DNA of 64,000 nucleotides from Phoenix dactylifera (taxonomy: Eukaryota > Streptophyta > Magnoliopsida > Arecales > Arecaceae). How positions within the stretch are numbered: position 1 is the stretch's first letter; each line of letters begins with the position of its first letter. This document shows, piece after piece, positions 28,099 through 41,346 of the stretch. The stretch is taken from assembly GCF_009389715.1 (NCBI RefSeq), contig NC_052407.1:496001-560000 (forward strand), given 5' to 3'. Under the pieces are notes generated by a model, which did not search any database, was not told where the DNA came from, and worked only from the letters and a program-made list of their open reading frames with translations. A program made the translations under genes and the position numbers.

Positions 28099-28187
28099 GT
28101 AGGGAGGGGATGAGATGGGGCGAGCCCTTGGAGCAGCTGGGCTTCTCGAATTTTGTTTTTATATTTTATAAAATCAAAATATCAAAG

Positions 28188-28208
28188 ATATATATATATA
28201 TATATATA
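28188..28208. repeat. (AT)10 microsatellite
   Basis: A perfect AT dinucleotide run upstream of PRP3. Confidence 0.9.
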
Positions 28209-30248
28209 CAACACATATCTGACGTTGGCGTTTTTTTTTTTTCCTCCGCTGGATGGATCATATAGAATGAATGCATTTAATAAAATCAAAAAAAATAAAA
28301 TAACTAAGAGCGACCGGAACACAATTCATCCCCGATTCATAGGATACTATCAAAATGACTGACTATATAAATTAGCATTTTTGTTCTATCAATTACTCCT
28401 ATAAATAAAACATACAATTATTAATCTAAATATTACTATACGCCTCAACGGTGGTATCTGTACCTAAGCATCCACGCTTAAACTGCTGCACTTATCTGTG
28501 ACTCCCTCCAAACATAAATATGCCTCTCTCTTTTTTTGTTGCTTTGAAGCAGTTTAAGGATTTGGTTTTACAGATATATACCCTCTCTTTCAATAATAAC
28601 GAATTTTACTACCAATATTTTCTTTTACATAATTAAAAGTAGTTATTTTTTGTTCTATATTCTATCTGTACGTTTTTTTTAAAAAAAAGGGAAAAGAAAA
28701 GATATAGAATGTCTATCATTTAATTATATTTTTATTTTAAAAAAACGAAAAAAATCCTATCATACATAGGTTACATTATTTCTAATAATTAGGATTCGAG
28801 ATTCATCATCCATGAATCCAACATATATGGCTAGTGCAATTGTTAAATAAATTTCCTACCATCAAACAGGAACTACCAACCTAATCAACAAATAGTTTAT
28901 AGATTTTTCTAAAATAATGTACTGAAACAACAAGCCATCTTGCACTGCATTAGTGCAATGTTAGCATGGCAGTCTACGTCCCTTCCAGTAAATACAGTAG
29001 TATTAGCATGCAAGCCAAGTAATAATTGTAGAAGAAAGCGTTGATCCATGCGACCAAAGCTTCGGCCAGCAGTGGGGTTGAAGAAAATTATCTCTATTAG
29101 TTAAACGTGGAGGCGTTATAATACTTCATTCCTTATTTTGCAACTAAGCAAAGTATTTTGCGACTGAACTCTGCCTTTATGGAGATCCAATACAACAAAT
29201 AGCGAGAGATGCGGATTCTACTGCTGCACTCTACCTCCAAGAAAGAAAGAAAGCAGCCAATAGGATCAGAGCTGCCGACGGAATAGCGCCTTCTCATGAA
29301 TAAATCGCAGGACTGGGAGGGGTTGGTGGAAAAACTCAGGAATTGCTGCAAAAAAGGCCCTTGGCTACTCTCATATCAGTTGACTTCAAATTGAGAAACA
29401 ACTTATAAAGTGCTGGCCTATCCACTGAAGCTCTTACTTTAGCAAGATTGGAGTTCTTCAAGGGACAAAGATTGTATCTTTCGGACAAAAGAATGATTCA
29501 CCTTCCTTCGCATAAATCTACTATTGGATTGTGCAATGATTGCTTTGAAATCCATGCGCACGGATGAAGAAAGAAATTTGGAATGGTTTGAGATCTGTGC
29601 AGAGCATGAACTGACGATTGTCACCGTGAAAGTATAAAGATACAAGCCAAACCCTTCTTCAAGTACCAAAAAAAAAATAAAATAAAATAGAACCTAGAAA
29701 TGAATGCAAACATATGAATTAGGTGCCTATTTTCAGACATGCATGCCATAATCCACAGAATTGCCACTTAATATGAATTAGAACAACGGTCTCAAAGTGG
29801 TTTGACTACAAATTGATAATAACTTCCAGCCCTGGACTATGGACAGAAGCTATTACTTTTGCAATACTGGCATTCGATGAGTACTTACAAAAAAAAAAAG
29901 ACTCTTTCATCAATCTAATATCTGAAACCCACTGAAATTCTGAGCTTCAAGTTTTATTTATGGCTTGAGGTCAGTTCCATAAACATTAGATTCTCACAGT
30001 TCTGAAAGATAGGGAAAAAACCAATAGGTGCAGATAAAGCACATCGTCATGCAATGATCAGTAGAGAAAAGGCTCGTGACACGATGCACATAAAACATGC
30101 ACAGCGATGTATGCGTGCTCTCACACAAGGTGCTGCACTTTCCTATATCATCATTCATTCGGTCAAGCGGTGTCAAGCGGTCCCTATAAAAATTTAACCA
30201 AGAAAAGCCCAAAGTTTCTATTATTTGAATAGTACATTGTTATACTTC

Positions 30249-33200
30249 TTACATTTCGGTCTTCAGGTCTTCCTCCATGTCTTGCCTCAGACCTGCCGGT
30301 ATACCCTCCGCCACTCTGAACATGGTTACCCAGAAAAGAAGATCAGCTGCAATTCTCATCACACTTGAGTTTTCAAAACATAGCGATAGTTTATACTCAC
30401 ATATCAGCAGTGTTTACAACTGAGTCATGATTGTTTGATGTGTCAACAAGTGTTTTGTGGTCGGTTCCGAATTCTGAATCCACAGCTTCACCCTGTAGGG
30501 AAAATATATACAAACAGCAGTACACTTAGACATCTATGTTAAGCATCTTCTTGTTTTTGTCGTAGTCGTCCTAAGAAAACCATACATGTTCATTTGGATT
30601 GGCAGGGCTCCGAATACTCATTTTCACCTTAGCGGGGCTCCTCAAAGTACCCTGAGGATTAAAAAAATCATGCATTACTTGACATATAACTAAAAGAGCT
30701 TACTTCACAAAATCCAATGATGATTTTTTAGCAGATCAACAATTTGACAACAGAAGATCAAGCCATAAGGCTGTACTGAAGTGCAGGTGTAAGTAGGTGA
30801 CATCAACAATGCAAGCATATACTATGAGGACTCGTGCAGGCGTGTGTTTATTCACACATCGGTTATTCGCTGGATAAATTTTGGATACTTATATAGGATC
30901 AAGAAACCCAAATAATATCTTTCGATTAGCCATTTTGGGTGAGGTTCCGGATTGTAACAAATGGTATCAGAGCGGATCCAGCCTATAACCTATGTGGACT
31001 AGGGGACACTGCAGCACGGATCCATTAGGGCTAACCACGGGCCGATCGTGGTATTTGTGATTAGATTTAAATGAATTTGAACCTTTAGCCTGACAAGGAA
31101 ATTAGGGCTTGAACGGGAGGAGTATGTGAGGACTCGTGCGAGGTGTGTTTAATCCCACATCGATTATTCACTGAGTAGATCTTGAGTACTTATACAGGAT
31201 CAAGAAACCCCAATAATATCTTCCGGTTAGCCATTTTTTGTAAGGTCCTGGATTGTTACATATACACATGCTCATGCAGATAACCCTCCCTGCCCCCCTC
31301 CATGGACAATGAGGTTTGACCTCACACATACAAAACTGCAAATTTTCTAGCCAATTATCTGAGCTTTGAGCTCAAACACAGAATATGAATATAAAATTAT
31401 GGACTTGTATAGATGACACGGGCACCTTACCTGAACCCTACTGCAAGATATATCAGGGGACCGCCTTTGCTAACATGTGGGTATGAGAGGAGAAGACAAG
31501 AGCTCTCCACCTCCTACCCACCTTTGAAATTAGGAGAGGAAAGAATAAGATTTCCCCCCCTGAGGGGGGTGTGTGTGTGTGTGTGTGTGTCTGTGTGGAA
31601 TTTGTGGTTTTCCCTTAATCTGTCACAATGAAATTCCATGCTTTCACTGATTGACCATTGCCTATCGAATACTCATTACATCGAATAACTCATGTGCAAC
31701 AGTGCACCTAAACAACAGAATTTCCAATAATTATTTTTTTTATTCTTTTATTAAATCACAGCGATCCATCAAATACTCATCCGTATGGATTCAGTGATGT
31801 CATTACTTTTGGCTTAGTCCTAAAATGTCTATATATGCCTCGGTATATATGTGTTGATATACACACATATATGCACATATTACGTATACACATATATGTG
31901 TGTGCATGGATATGCTTTTATGATCACAAATCCCACCCAATGTGTATTATATGCCTCCTGGCAGATTGCATTGTATCATCATTGTATAGGCATATCAAAT
32001 ACATGTTCTCTTCTACTAGTGAGTTTCTAATAGTTGCTACATCATGCAGCTTAGATTAAACATTTTTGACAACTTTATATTTTTAAAAACATTTTCTCTA
32101 AGTGCATGTACCAAAAAAACACCAGCCAATTGGGAATAGTAAGTTCCCAAAAATAAATAAATAGTCGACTCATGGTTCCTGTCGGACAAGTTTGAAAAGT
32201 ACTTACCAATAAATCATGCAAAGATGATATCAGTAAAGGTAGAAAGTGGTACAGACCTTGTTTGCCCACATTAGTCCACAAGCATTGCAAAGAGATCTAG
32301 GACCAGCCGGTCCACGACGCATTGCTGGTGTCATCTTTTCACTAATGCCACAATTCTGACACCTGTGGCAGCACATAAAGAATAGAAAACAATTAACAGA
32401 TGGGGGAGACATGCAGGGAAGGAATGAGGGAAGCAATAAGTTTCTATAACTGAGAGTTACAATATCTGCCAAACTGTAAGTATGGCACGAGACTCACTTT
32501 GATTCTCGAGGAGGCTCATCTTGGGTTGAGCTCCGAGCAGGATCAACACTTGATGAAGCAGATGCCCCTTCCTGGGGATTTGCCTTCCCAGCAAATTGCC
32601 CTTTCCGACGCTGCATTCTGCCAAAGCCATTTATATGATTGGAGCATGAACTTGAATTCACCATGACTAGAACAAAGATGTAAGAACTAAACAATAGAGA
32701 CAAAAGAAATTTCCAAAACAAGAGAAAGACCCTCAGTCATTAGAAAAATTGGTCTGTGTTCATGATTCCATAAATTATGACTGAATCATTGCATTTCAAT
32801 AAAAATCAATCACATTTTCGGAGGACCAATTTTAAAAAGCTGTTGATGATCACCAATACAATGGAAAAGCGTTCGGGCGTGAAAACTATAGTCAAAAGAG
32901 AAAAAAAATAAAGAGCAAAAAATGAACGTTCCAAATTGGCATCAAAAGCAACTATAGTCAAATCAAAAGGCAACAAATAAAAATAACTCAATTTTTGTTT
33001 CTTATTTTCCATCTTTCTCCTCTTTTAGCTTGGTCAACTTCCCTTTTTTGTTGGATAAAACTATGAACTTATGTAAATTTCAAATTTTCAGCAATGTTAC
33101 AATACCCATCACGAACAAATTCTAACATGTCTGGTAATTTGTAAGTTATAGCATTGCACACCTCCATACAAAAATCTAACAGCAAACTCAGCTTGGTTTT

Positions 33201-36200
33201 TAAAATCTCTTTGCACCCATGGTCACTGAAAAATAATAAGTAAACAATATCCCTTTAATTATAATATAATATTTGCCAGATTTAAAAATGTTCATAAAGA
33301 AAAAAGATGATCGATCTAAGATTTCTTTGAAATACAAAACAAAGAATCCCCTTTGTTTGCAATGCTAACGGGCAATAACCTTATCCCACATAATTGCAGG
33401 CCAAGAGCCAGTTCAACTGCATGAACTCCTTTCCTAGATTGTGGACTGTGGTTATAGCAACAGACTCAGTATGTCTAAATAGCCAAGAACAACCACATTT
33501 GCCACCTTGCATTATAACAAATATAAAAATGAACTGCCACTACACTAGTTGCCACCTTCGTATAAACTGCAAACACCAACATCATATAATATCAACTTAT
33601 ATTGCTTAATGGTTTTTTTTCCCACAATACCAGCCAAACCAGATCCACAAAGCTATACACTATTCACCAAAGGCAGTGGCAGTTTCTCCTATTCAATTAT
33701 CAAAATATAGCCACATAAGGTGTGCTGTATTGTGGACTTGATTCAAGATGGAGATGCTCGACCTTATGGTTATTCGATCCTGGACCCTATAACAACAAGC
33801 TCTATAATCGAAGGCCTCAAATGGTGGGTAAACATGGCCAAACATCATTAAGACTGAAGAGAGAGAGTGATGGGTGCATAAGATATTGTGTTGAAAAAAG
33901 CTTGAGGGCTAAGCATGCACCCTTCACTACCACAAGCCTCCTGGGTGGTCTCTGGAGCTCTTTTAAGTCTTGATGAAGGAAAGATGTAAGGTGACATTTG
34001 ACTCATAAGTGTCCAATGAGCTTAACTTTCGGGAATGAGTCAATATTAGTCCATGCTACGGTCTAGCGCACATCAGTCCCAAAGATAGCATCATTATAGT
34101 CAGCACAAGTTGAATTTTCAAATTCAAATTATTTCTAAGATGTCCGACATCGAGTTAGCTTTCTAACGCATCTTGAATCACCTCAATTAGAGCTTGGATA
34201 AGGAAGTTATGGCCATTTTATTGATGGCCTATCATGCTGATACGTTGTTGATGAAGTTCAACTTAATTACAAAAATAGCATTTCTTAGTCATGCCAAATT
34301 AAGGATGATTTTTCTAGATTTTTGGTCAAATTTTCTTGCTTTTCTCTTCCACAAAAACTCGTTAATTAATTTATAGGTCCAACAAGACCTAGAAAACCAT
34401 TTTTTATTATCTTTTTATTTTTTTCAAAAATCTATATTCATATGGAGGTTGTGAATTTTATGGAATCCATCCCTAGAAATATCCCTCCTATGTCTCAGCT
34501 TTGATCATTGAATAATTAGGAAAGTTATGTTCTTCCAAGTGCACTATATTATTCTCTTTCAGCATGGTAAATTCTATGAACCTGGTGGATTCTGAGAATT
34601 GGCGACGCAGCTAGTTGGTGGAGTCCTTAGTTGAGGGTATCTCGAAACTGTCGGTTGATGGAGTCCTTGGCAACAATGAGGACCCCTTGGTAGCAAAGGA
34701 AGAAGCAACTAGTTATCCCTTCTCCTATTTCTTAGCCTTTAAGCTTTTAAGATTTTAGCTTTAATTGTTTTTTTTATTGCATAGCTTATTTTAATCTTTT
34801 GCCGGGTAACTCCGAAGTTTGCACTAAGCCCCCCAATCTATGTCGAGACCTTTTGCCTATCCAATTGAACAAGGTAATAATAATTTAAATTAGGCCCAAA
34901 GTTAAGATTCTACTTATGAGGATAGAGGAGGTACTAAGTAAAAGATTTTTTAAGTAGCTACCGACAACCTTCCGTGTGCCCACCCTCACCCCCCATGCCA
35001 CTCTAATTAAAATGCAAGCACATAAAGACACAAATAGGGCTGCAAATAGGTTGGGTTGGACCGGGGCATGCTTGATCCCGACCCGACCAAGTTTCATCTA
35101 CGAGCCTTGACATTGGACAAGGACCCAATCTAGTAGATGATTAGGTCAAATTGGATCGAGTCCATGGAAAATATTTTAGACCCAATGGATCATTCGGATC
35201 GAATCAGGGTCATATATGACCCATCTTCAACTCAAAATATTCGGGTCCAGGTCGGTCCAGTTCAAGTCTGGTTCAAGTCTTGGTCTACATTTGTTTACTA
35301 ACAAGATTTCACGAAAAAAGAATATTCTTACTTGTAAATCAAACTGAATTTTGAGTACCACAAAGTTGTTTGATAACATAATCAAAACTCCATGAATTAA
35401 TGTTTATCTAGCTGTTTCAAGTGGTTAATAACCTTAATAGCTGGCCTTTCTTAATGTAGTGAGATTAACTTGAGCCCTTTTCTCATAACAGAGGAAAAGA
35501 AGAAATGACTTGGAAAACTTTCTTCATGTTAATTAGAGTCGAGTCAGATCAGGTAATTAATAGGAAGCCCCAAAGTAGATCTATATAGTATATAGATCAA
35601 GTCAGGTCAGGTTGGGTCAAAGTTTATGAAATCCAAATCCAAAATATAGAACAAGTCTAATATTTTAACCCGACCCGACCAAACCCCACGAGTCTTCAAG
35701 AATGGGTTGGGTCGAATCTAAACAGGTTGGGTTGGGTCGGGTCTAAATGGATCGAAACGGATCTAAACAGATCAATTCAACCCATTTGCAATCTTAGGCA
35801 CAAATGATAAGGTTTAAGGCCCGAGCCTTTGTAGTTTGAAATGATTATGTAATATCTTGAGATTTTGAAGTTTATTAAGAAACAAAAACAAAAAGGAAAA
35901 AATGAAATAAAATAATGGTTTGAGAGAAAAAGAGATATTCAAAGTAAATTTAAGAAACTAGTGATTCTATATGACATTATTCTCAAAATTATTGCTAACT
36001 ATGCTTTGACTTTTTTAGTTTTACCCATAAAGCTGTTAAGAATTATACTGAAAAGCTATAAAAGGTTGAATGCAGATCTGAACGAGGTGGAAGAAAAACT
36101 GATTTGCCCCCACTCTTCCTAACAATAGGTTAAATGACCATTTTGCTGCCACTATATTAATCATTCTTGGGTTAGACATTGATGTTTGGTCAAAAATTAT

Positions 36201-39200
36201 CCCATGTTCCACACATTCCTAGAGAGTCCAAAGTCCGCTTACAGTCCTCATTATTAACTAGTCAAAACCAGTGACATCCTTTACATACCTGAGAGCAACC
36301 TCCTTGCGGACATTATACCGGATTTTCTTATCAAAATTTCTTTCTTTGCGCTTTTCCCGGAACCTAATCAGCGAAGCAATCCTTTTTGCAGGAATATTTG
36401 TTCGTCGTAGTATATCATCATAACCCTATTGCAGAACGCAATTAAAAAGAATGAACAAAAATAAACAAATTTAGCATTTCAATGATGTAAGTGAATGATG
36501 TGGGAATACCCTGTCATCCTGGTGACAGGGTACTGCCATGCCAGCTATACCAGTTGGTACTTCACACCCTCCTAGCAGTAATAACACAGCTTGCACCTGC
36601 AGCACAAAAATACCATTAAAAGAGAATTACTTCTGAATAGAGCAGCAGCAAGTGTAGTTAGGGGTCCACAATGACTTGAATGAACAAGTTTTCTGCACTC
36701 AGAAGGTATTTGCCATAGAAGGCACCAAGTGTTTGAGTGATAATAGTATCTTAAACAAGTTTTATTGTGTACACTAACACACCCATTCAGTCCATTTTTC
36801 TATCATCAACATGAAATCCTTCACCAAAAATTTCAGTAAGCAGGTACAAAAAAGATTCATTCTAGCAGCAATGTAGAAACATGAATGACAAATTGAACTG
36901 AAGAAAATGCCTTTCTATTGGTAAGAGAATCAATAGCACCCAACAAAACGCATGCCATTTGCAAACTTGACCAATCAATCAGTTGATTAGGATTCTAATC
37001 AGACCGCCTTGTCAACTGAACTGATAATAATTTTCTAGAAATAGTTCTCTTGAGTTGGAGTTCTTGATCAGTTAAGACTATATGCTACAATTTTAATGAT
37101 TCTCCCAATCATTAAACTGGCCCCGAATTTTGTAGCACTCATAACAACTACTTCTGACTCCATATACCTACATCATACAATCATCTAGAATTCTCTTAAG
37201 CAATGCTAACTTTTTGAGCACAGGAATGGTAAAAGATTGTAGCCTCCCACACTTGCATCAGTAACAAAGAGTGCCAGATAAATTAATGTTAATCCAGGAC
37301 CAACCTTCCAGCATTCTATGTTTTGATAAGAGTTTACATAAAGAGGAAGAAGGCAGCATCTGGTTTTGGAAACTATAATCATATTTACCCGCAAGTTGCA
37401 TGCTAAAAAGCCAAATTAAAATATAACTCGCAAAATGTCAGATTGATCATCAGCAAAATGTCAGCTAGTGCACCAACATTTCCTTCCATATTATACTTGT
37501 CCACATAGATATGACTTTGAAAAAAAGAATAAAACAGCAAGTCCTTTGTATGAATTAGTGACAAGCACATTAGAAAATAAATTAGTGACGTAGCAGTAGC
37601 TTGAGTGTTTTTTTTTTAAAAATAAAAGTGATCTCAAAGTAGAGCAGAACAGTCCAAGGAAAAATACACATATACAAATTTATCAGGCTAGAGCAATGGA
37701 AAGGGCGATAAAATAAATGTAAAGTAGCACATAACTTTTTGGCATTATAGCCAACACTTGTCCAAGTTTTCCACAAGCAATTGAGAGCACTCCTGTGTAA
37801 TGCTTGACAAGTTGAGTCATGTAAGTTGTTTGTTAAATCATATAACTAGTCATGCCATTATGACTTTTATTTAAACTTTGAAAATGGGCAGGCTTAGCAA
37901 AACTTGGTGCTCAGTAGAAACGTAAAATCTATTGTTTTCTGGTGATACTCCTTTAGTCCCCTAAAAAGCAATGGAAGAAGAATCCAGCATATTAAAAGAT
38001 ATTATTCCTGAAGTTATACTAATTCTTATGGAGCAGGTTTAAGCCGATTTTGCAGGCAAGAAAAGCCTGGCAACATAGAGGCTTGGCCTTTTCCACTAAA
38101 TCCTGTCAATTACATTGTACATTTTTTTCTACTACGTTCTGTTGAGTATTATACTATTGTAAAATAAGACCGCCAATCAACAGTCGCAGGATTCCATGGA
38201 AAGAGAGAGTGTAGTGCCAGCTCTTCAATGGTCACTACAGCATGTGCATGCTCCTGAACTACAGTTCCAAAAAAAAAAAACATCTGTAAATGAACAATGA
38301 AGTTGGATCAAATCTTGAATGATAGCAAAAAATCACTTAACAAATCCTAATCAGCATGCAAATGCTTTGATGGTTACAACTGAAGCCTAAAAATCATGAA
38401 GATCACTTATCTTGACACTCATCTGAACTGGTGCGTTCTATCAGAAAACAACAACCGCAGCCTTTTAAGAGTTAACAGGACAATGAAACATTTCGGAATC
38501 TCCCAGATAGCATGGAGATTAAATTCATGTTGATGAAAATTTTAAAAGCTAAATTGGACTCTTATAGGATTTTCATCATGAGGTAAGGACAAGTGATCGA
38601 ACTGTGATGGCTTCCAATGGGTTTGCAAATTAAAGAAAATATACTTACTGTTATGACAGATCAGTTTGAACTGTAAGCAGCATCCATTTCTTATCTTTCT
38701 CTTAAGAAAAGAAAAAAAAATCAAACAGTTAGCTGGCTTGGATAACAGTCATAAAACACAGTAAAAAAAATGTTTCATTTAGCAGAAGTATATTAATCAA
38801 ACAGTTCGGAATGAGCATAATAATGCTATAATTGAAAATCAATCATCAATTGGACGGTTTGGACCAAGTAAGCATTGCAACAATCAGTACACGGACCACA
38901 TCAGCTGTCAGAAGAAGCATGTGCTTTTCCTAAAATTACATAGCATCAAAATCCATCAATTAGAGCAAGCAAACACCCAAAGAACTTTACAAATTCCAAT
39001 CAAGTTACAAAACGCTGTTTTACTAAGCTCGTAAATAACAGCATCGTAATCGAGCAAAAAGATATCCCCTTTAACCAAATGCGAACAGAAAAATGCAAAT
39101 CCCTCCAGAGAACGTTGGAAAAGGGACCAAAAAGGTAAAAGAGATCCGACGGAGGGAAAAGCGCGCACCTTTTCGGGCGTGACGGAATCGAAGACATATA

Positions 39201-39435
39201 CCTCGCCCTGGAACAAGAGCGTGAGCTGGTTCGAGGTGGCGCTCATGAGCGGCACGGCCGCGTCGACGGCGTCCGCAAGGTGGTCCTGATCCGGCGCCGG
39301 CTCCGCGGCGGTGGTGGCCACTTCCATCATCTCGACCCCGGACCCGCCCTCGATGCCGCCGGCGCCGGCGCTGCCGTCGCCGGACGCGCCGTCGTGACCG
39401 TACATCTGGGTATCCGGCGAGCTCGCGACCGACAT
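30249..39435 (-). CDS. TIFY-CCT-GATA transcription factor (ZML / GATA24-GATA28 type), complete, 8 exons
   Basis: Class with TIFY, CCT and a plant GATA zinc finger (GATA subfamily III), a nuclear DNA-binding regulator. Coding exons: 39435-39169, 36596-36510, 36425-36289, 32617-32498, 32362-32257, 30651-30586, 30492-30401, 30315-30249; 942 nt, 313 residues. The TIFY motif variant TLLFQG is at residues 72-77, followed by [19 protein letters not shown]. The CCT domain covers about residues 123-170 ([38 protein letters not shown]). The GATA finger is C205-X2-C208-X20-C229-X2-C232; the 20-residue loop is typical of this subfamily. The C terminus is EEDLKTEM. The start [14 protein letters not shown] was chosen because it is the first in-frame ATG; upstream the frame reads through a 20-base C run. 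The introns hold a complete TRIM and an hAT-like element. Orthology among the GATA24/25/28 paralogs cannot be settled here. Confidence 0.93.
30823..31260 (+). mobile_element. Complete TRIM (miniature LTR retrotransposon), 438 bp
   Basis: In intron 5 of the GATA gene, antisense to it. Direct terminal repeats at 30823-30959 (137 bp) and 31125-31260 (136 bp) begin TATGAGGACTCG / TGTGAGGACTCG and end TTGTAACA / TTGTTACA. One base after the 5' repeat plus a spacer, the primer binding site TGGTATCAGAGCG (30962-30974) is complementary to the initiator tRNA-Met 3' end. A purine-rich tract (GAACGGGAGGAG, 31111-31122) precedes the 3' repeat. The internal part is only 165 bp and has no coding capacity. 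The 5-bp TATAC occurs on both sides (30818-30822 and 31261-31265). It depends on enzymes from another element. Confidence 0.9.
31569..31590. repeat. (GT)11 microsatellite
   Basis: A perfect GT run in the GATA gene intron 5, next to a short G tract. Confidence 0.9.
33960..34860. repeat. Unclassified repeat-like sequence in GATA gene intron 3
   Basis: Phrases such as GACATCGAGTTAGCTTTC and GGAAGTTATGGCCATTTT are of a kind I associate with plant gypsy-type LTR elements. No LTR ends, primer site or pol motifs could be recognised, so the class and limits are uncertain. Confidence 0.25.
35035..35796. mobile_element. hAT-like non-autonomous DNA transposon, 762 bp
   Basis: In GATA gene intron 3. 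Terminal inverted repeats are TAGGGCTGCAAATAGGTTGG (left) and, on the other strand, TAAGATTGCAAATGGGTTGA (right). The interior repeats GGTTGGGTCGGG / CCCGACCCGACC motifs on both sides. Flanking 8-mers are GACACAAA (35027-35034) and GGCACAAA (35797-35804), 7 of 8 identical, which fits the 8-bp duplication of hAT elements. No transposase ORF is present. Confidence 0.75.
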
Positions 39436-39448
39436 CCTCGCGATCGGT

Positions 39449-39468
39449 GGGGGGGGGGGGGGGGGGGG
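39449..39468 (-). repeat. 20-base C run (gene strand) in the leader of the GATA gene
   Basis: Twenty consecutive G on the plus strand, so C on the transcript, 13 bp upstream of the start ATG (39435). It lies in the predicted 5' UTR. Its length is likely to vary between individuals and be error-prone in assembly. Confidence 0.9.
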
Positions 39469-39512
39469 AGGGACACGGCGGCCGGAGGGCGGGGGTGGCG
39501 GACGGCGAGGAC

Positions 39513-39524
39513 ACCCTAACCCTA
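39513..39524 (+). promoter_or_regulatory. Telo-box-like motif upstream of the GATA gene
   Basis: ACCCTAACCCTA, about 80 bp upstream of the ATG. Telo-boxes (AACCCTA) are known plant promoter/5' leader elements. Function here is inference. Confidence 0.4.
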
Positions 39525-40287
39525 GGCGGGAGTCCAGGAGGGCTAGCAGGGGGTGATGGCGTGATGTGGGAATCACAGCCGCTGGATTGCGGTTTGATGA
39601 TGCGAAACACGGGAAGCGCGTGTGGACTGTCCGCTGCTGGACTTCACGCGGGCACCGGCTGGGCGCTATGATGCGGTGATGAGAGGAGGGCCGTTGGATT
39701 AGCGATGGCTGTGAGGACTACATCCAGAGACAAAAACAGGGCTACGGTGATCAGTTGGATTGAGAGAGATCCAGAAGTGCTGGCTTGAATCATCCCTTGC
39801 TTTGAGACATTTAAATGATGGTAAGAAATGGAGGACCTTCTAGGCCAAGCATTTATTTAGAGAGGCTAACAGGACTGCGAATTGAATGTCTGTATACATA
39901 ACCAATCATTTCTGAAGTATTATGTGAGCCGAAGTAGAGAAGTTGTCTCGAGCATTTCACGATTTTTTATTTTCTAATTTTATTGGATATATTCGTACAT
40001 GTAATAGATGAAATACATATTTTAACGCGCGAAAAAAAAATCTCTACCTTTGCTTCTTTTTTTTTTTCCCCGCTTGATATCGTCCCTCAAAAATTTTACC
40101 TTTTTATTGAGATAGTTATATTATGATACTGTATCGTATCATTGTTATCAATTGGAACTCAAGCCTTCTTGCTCTGTTGTAGAGCTAATTCTACAGAATG
40201 GCCGAACTGTGAAATTCTGGTGCCACGAAGCTTGAGAGATTATTATCGAGTGAAAGAATATAAATGTGATTTCAAGCATGTATGAAG

Positions 40288-40712
40288 TTAATCATACTTG
40301 TTAGTGAAACCACCTAAGATCCACATCCTAATAACATTTCTATTTGCAACGTTAGAGGAATGGTTTAGAAGTGCCGAGTTAAGAAATGTATTATTGTACG
40401 AAAGATCAAGACCAATTAACAATAATCTCTTTTTACATTGGCTCTTGCATTTATCTAAGGAACCAAGATCCATTTTAAGCTTCATATATGTATAGATTTT
40501 GCCACTTTCTTTAGAGCATTCAAGAGATTATGAGAGTGGCTTTTGCAATTGGAATTTTCCATTCCTTGTACTTTGTCTATCATTAAATAAGCTTCTTCAA
40601 TCATCTTCATATGTGGACGTAAGCCATAAGCCAAACTGCATAAGTCTCTATTAGCTTCACAATCTCTGAATCCAGTTTTTTTGCACAAAACACATGATTT
40701 GCTAGTAAGCAT
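40288..40712 (-). pseudogene. Pentatricopeptide-repeat (PPR) gene remnant, E-domain-like
   Basis: Minus-strand reading gives YGLRPHMKMIEEAYLMIDKV, then SHNLLNALKKVAKSIH, then after a frameshift DLSYNNTF and NVIRMWILGGFTN. The order resembles the end of plant PLS-class PPR proteins (YGIRP..., LLEEAY.LI, SLLNACRKHG, LDLS..., RW.NVIRMR.LM). It is broken by frame changes and no start or domain array is visible. The assignment rests on pattern memory. Confidence 0.38.
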
Positions 40713-41346
40713 CCAAGTAAAAATGCATGTTAAAAAAAAATACTATTATGTTTCAAATTACAATTTTGCGTGTATCTATCTAACCATGTAACATAGAAGT
40801 TAATTGAATTTAATTCTACCAAAATATGACACATGCAATTCATGAATTTAGGGAAAAAAATAGAGGGATGGGGGTATAAAGCTTCAGAAATACACAACAA
40901 ATTTTGGCTCTATAGTTGAATAGAAATAACAAATGAATATTGTTCATCAAAAAAATATAGCAAATGAACTTTAAGTTCTTTATTAAAAACAATAAAAAAG
41001 TCAAAAAAAAAAATAAAAGTTCCAGCATTATTTTCATTTTAAGAAAATTTATATTATATAACCAAAGGAATGAATCACAAGAAGCAATCTTAATAAGATC
41101 TCTCACAGAGCAATAGGTCCATACAAGATAATAGTCACTAAAACATGTGACATATTAGCAATAAATAGCTTCAATACATAAGCCAAGAAAGACTTCCACA
41201 AAGATATAATGGAACTTGAGTCCTCCAAGACATCAAAGAATATACATCTCTAATTAATGTTCCAAATATAATAATGCTCTTGGTAATTAAAGATAATGCG
41301 AAATAACTTATTTATAGTGAGACTATTATATATTTATACCATGATG

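Larger units (their letters stand above)
28007..30248. other. Intergenic: PRP3 promoter and GATA gene 3' flank
   Basis: Contains the PRP3 promoter, an (AT)n tract and AT-rich DNA. Two degenerate copies of an approximately 90-bp stretch (about 29370-29450 and 29790-29880) share TGAAGCTCTTACTTTAGCAA / AGAAGCTATTACTTTTGCAA. No gene with recognisable similarity was found. Confidence 0.5.

Noticed and set aside
27499-28102. Long ORFs on other frames and on the plus strand over PRP3 exon 1
   Set aside because: They are shadows of a GC-rich, repetitive coding exon; the encoded residues are low-complexity and match no family.
29370-29880. Possible RNase H-like gene downstream of the GATA gene
   Set aside because: The short minus-strand reading only vaguely resembles a retroelement domain and two degenerate copies are better called unclassified repeat.
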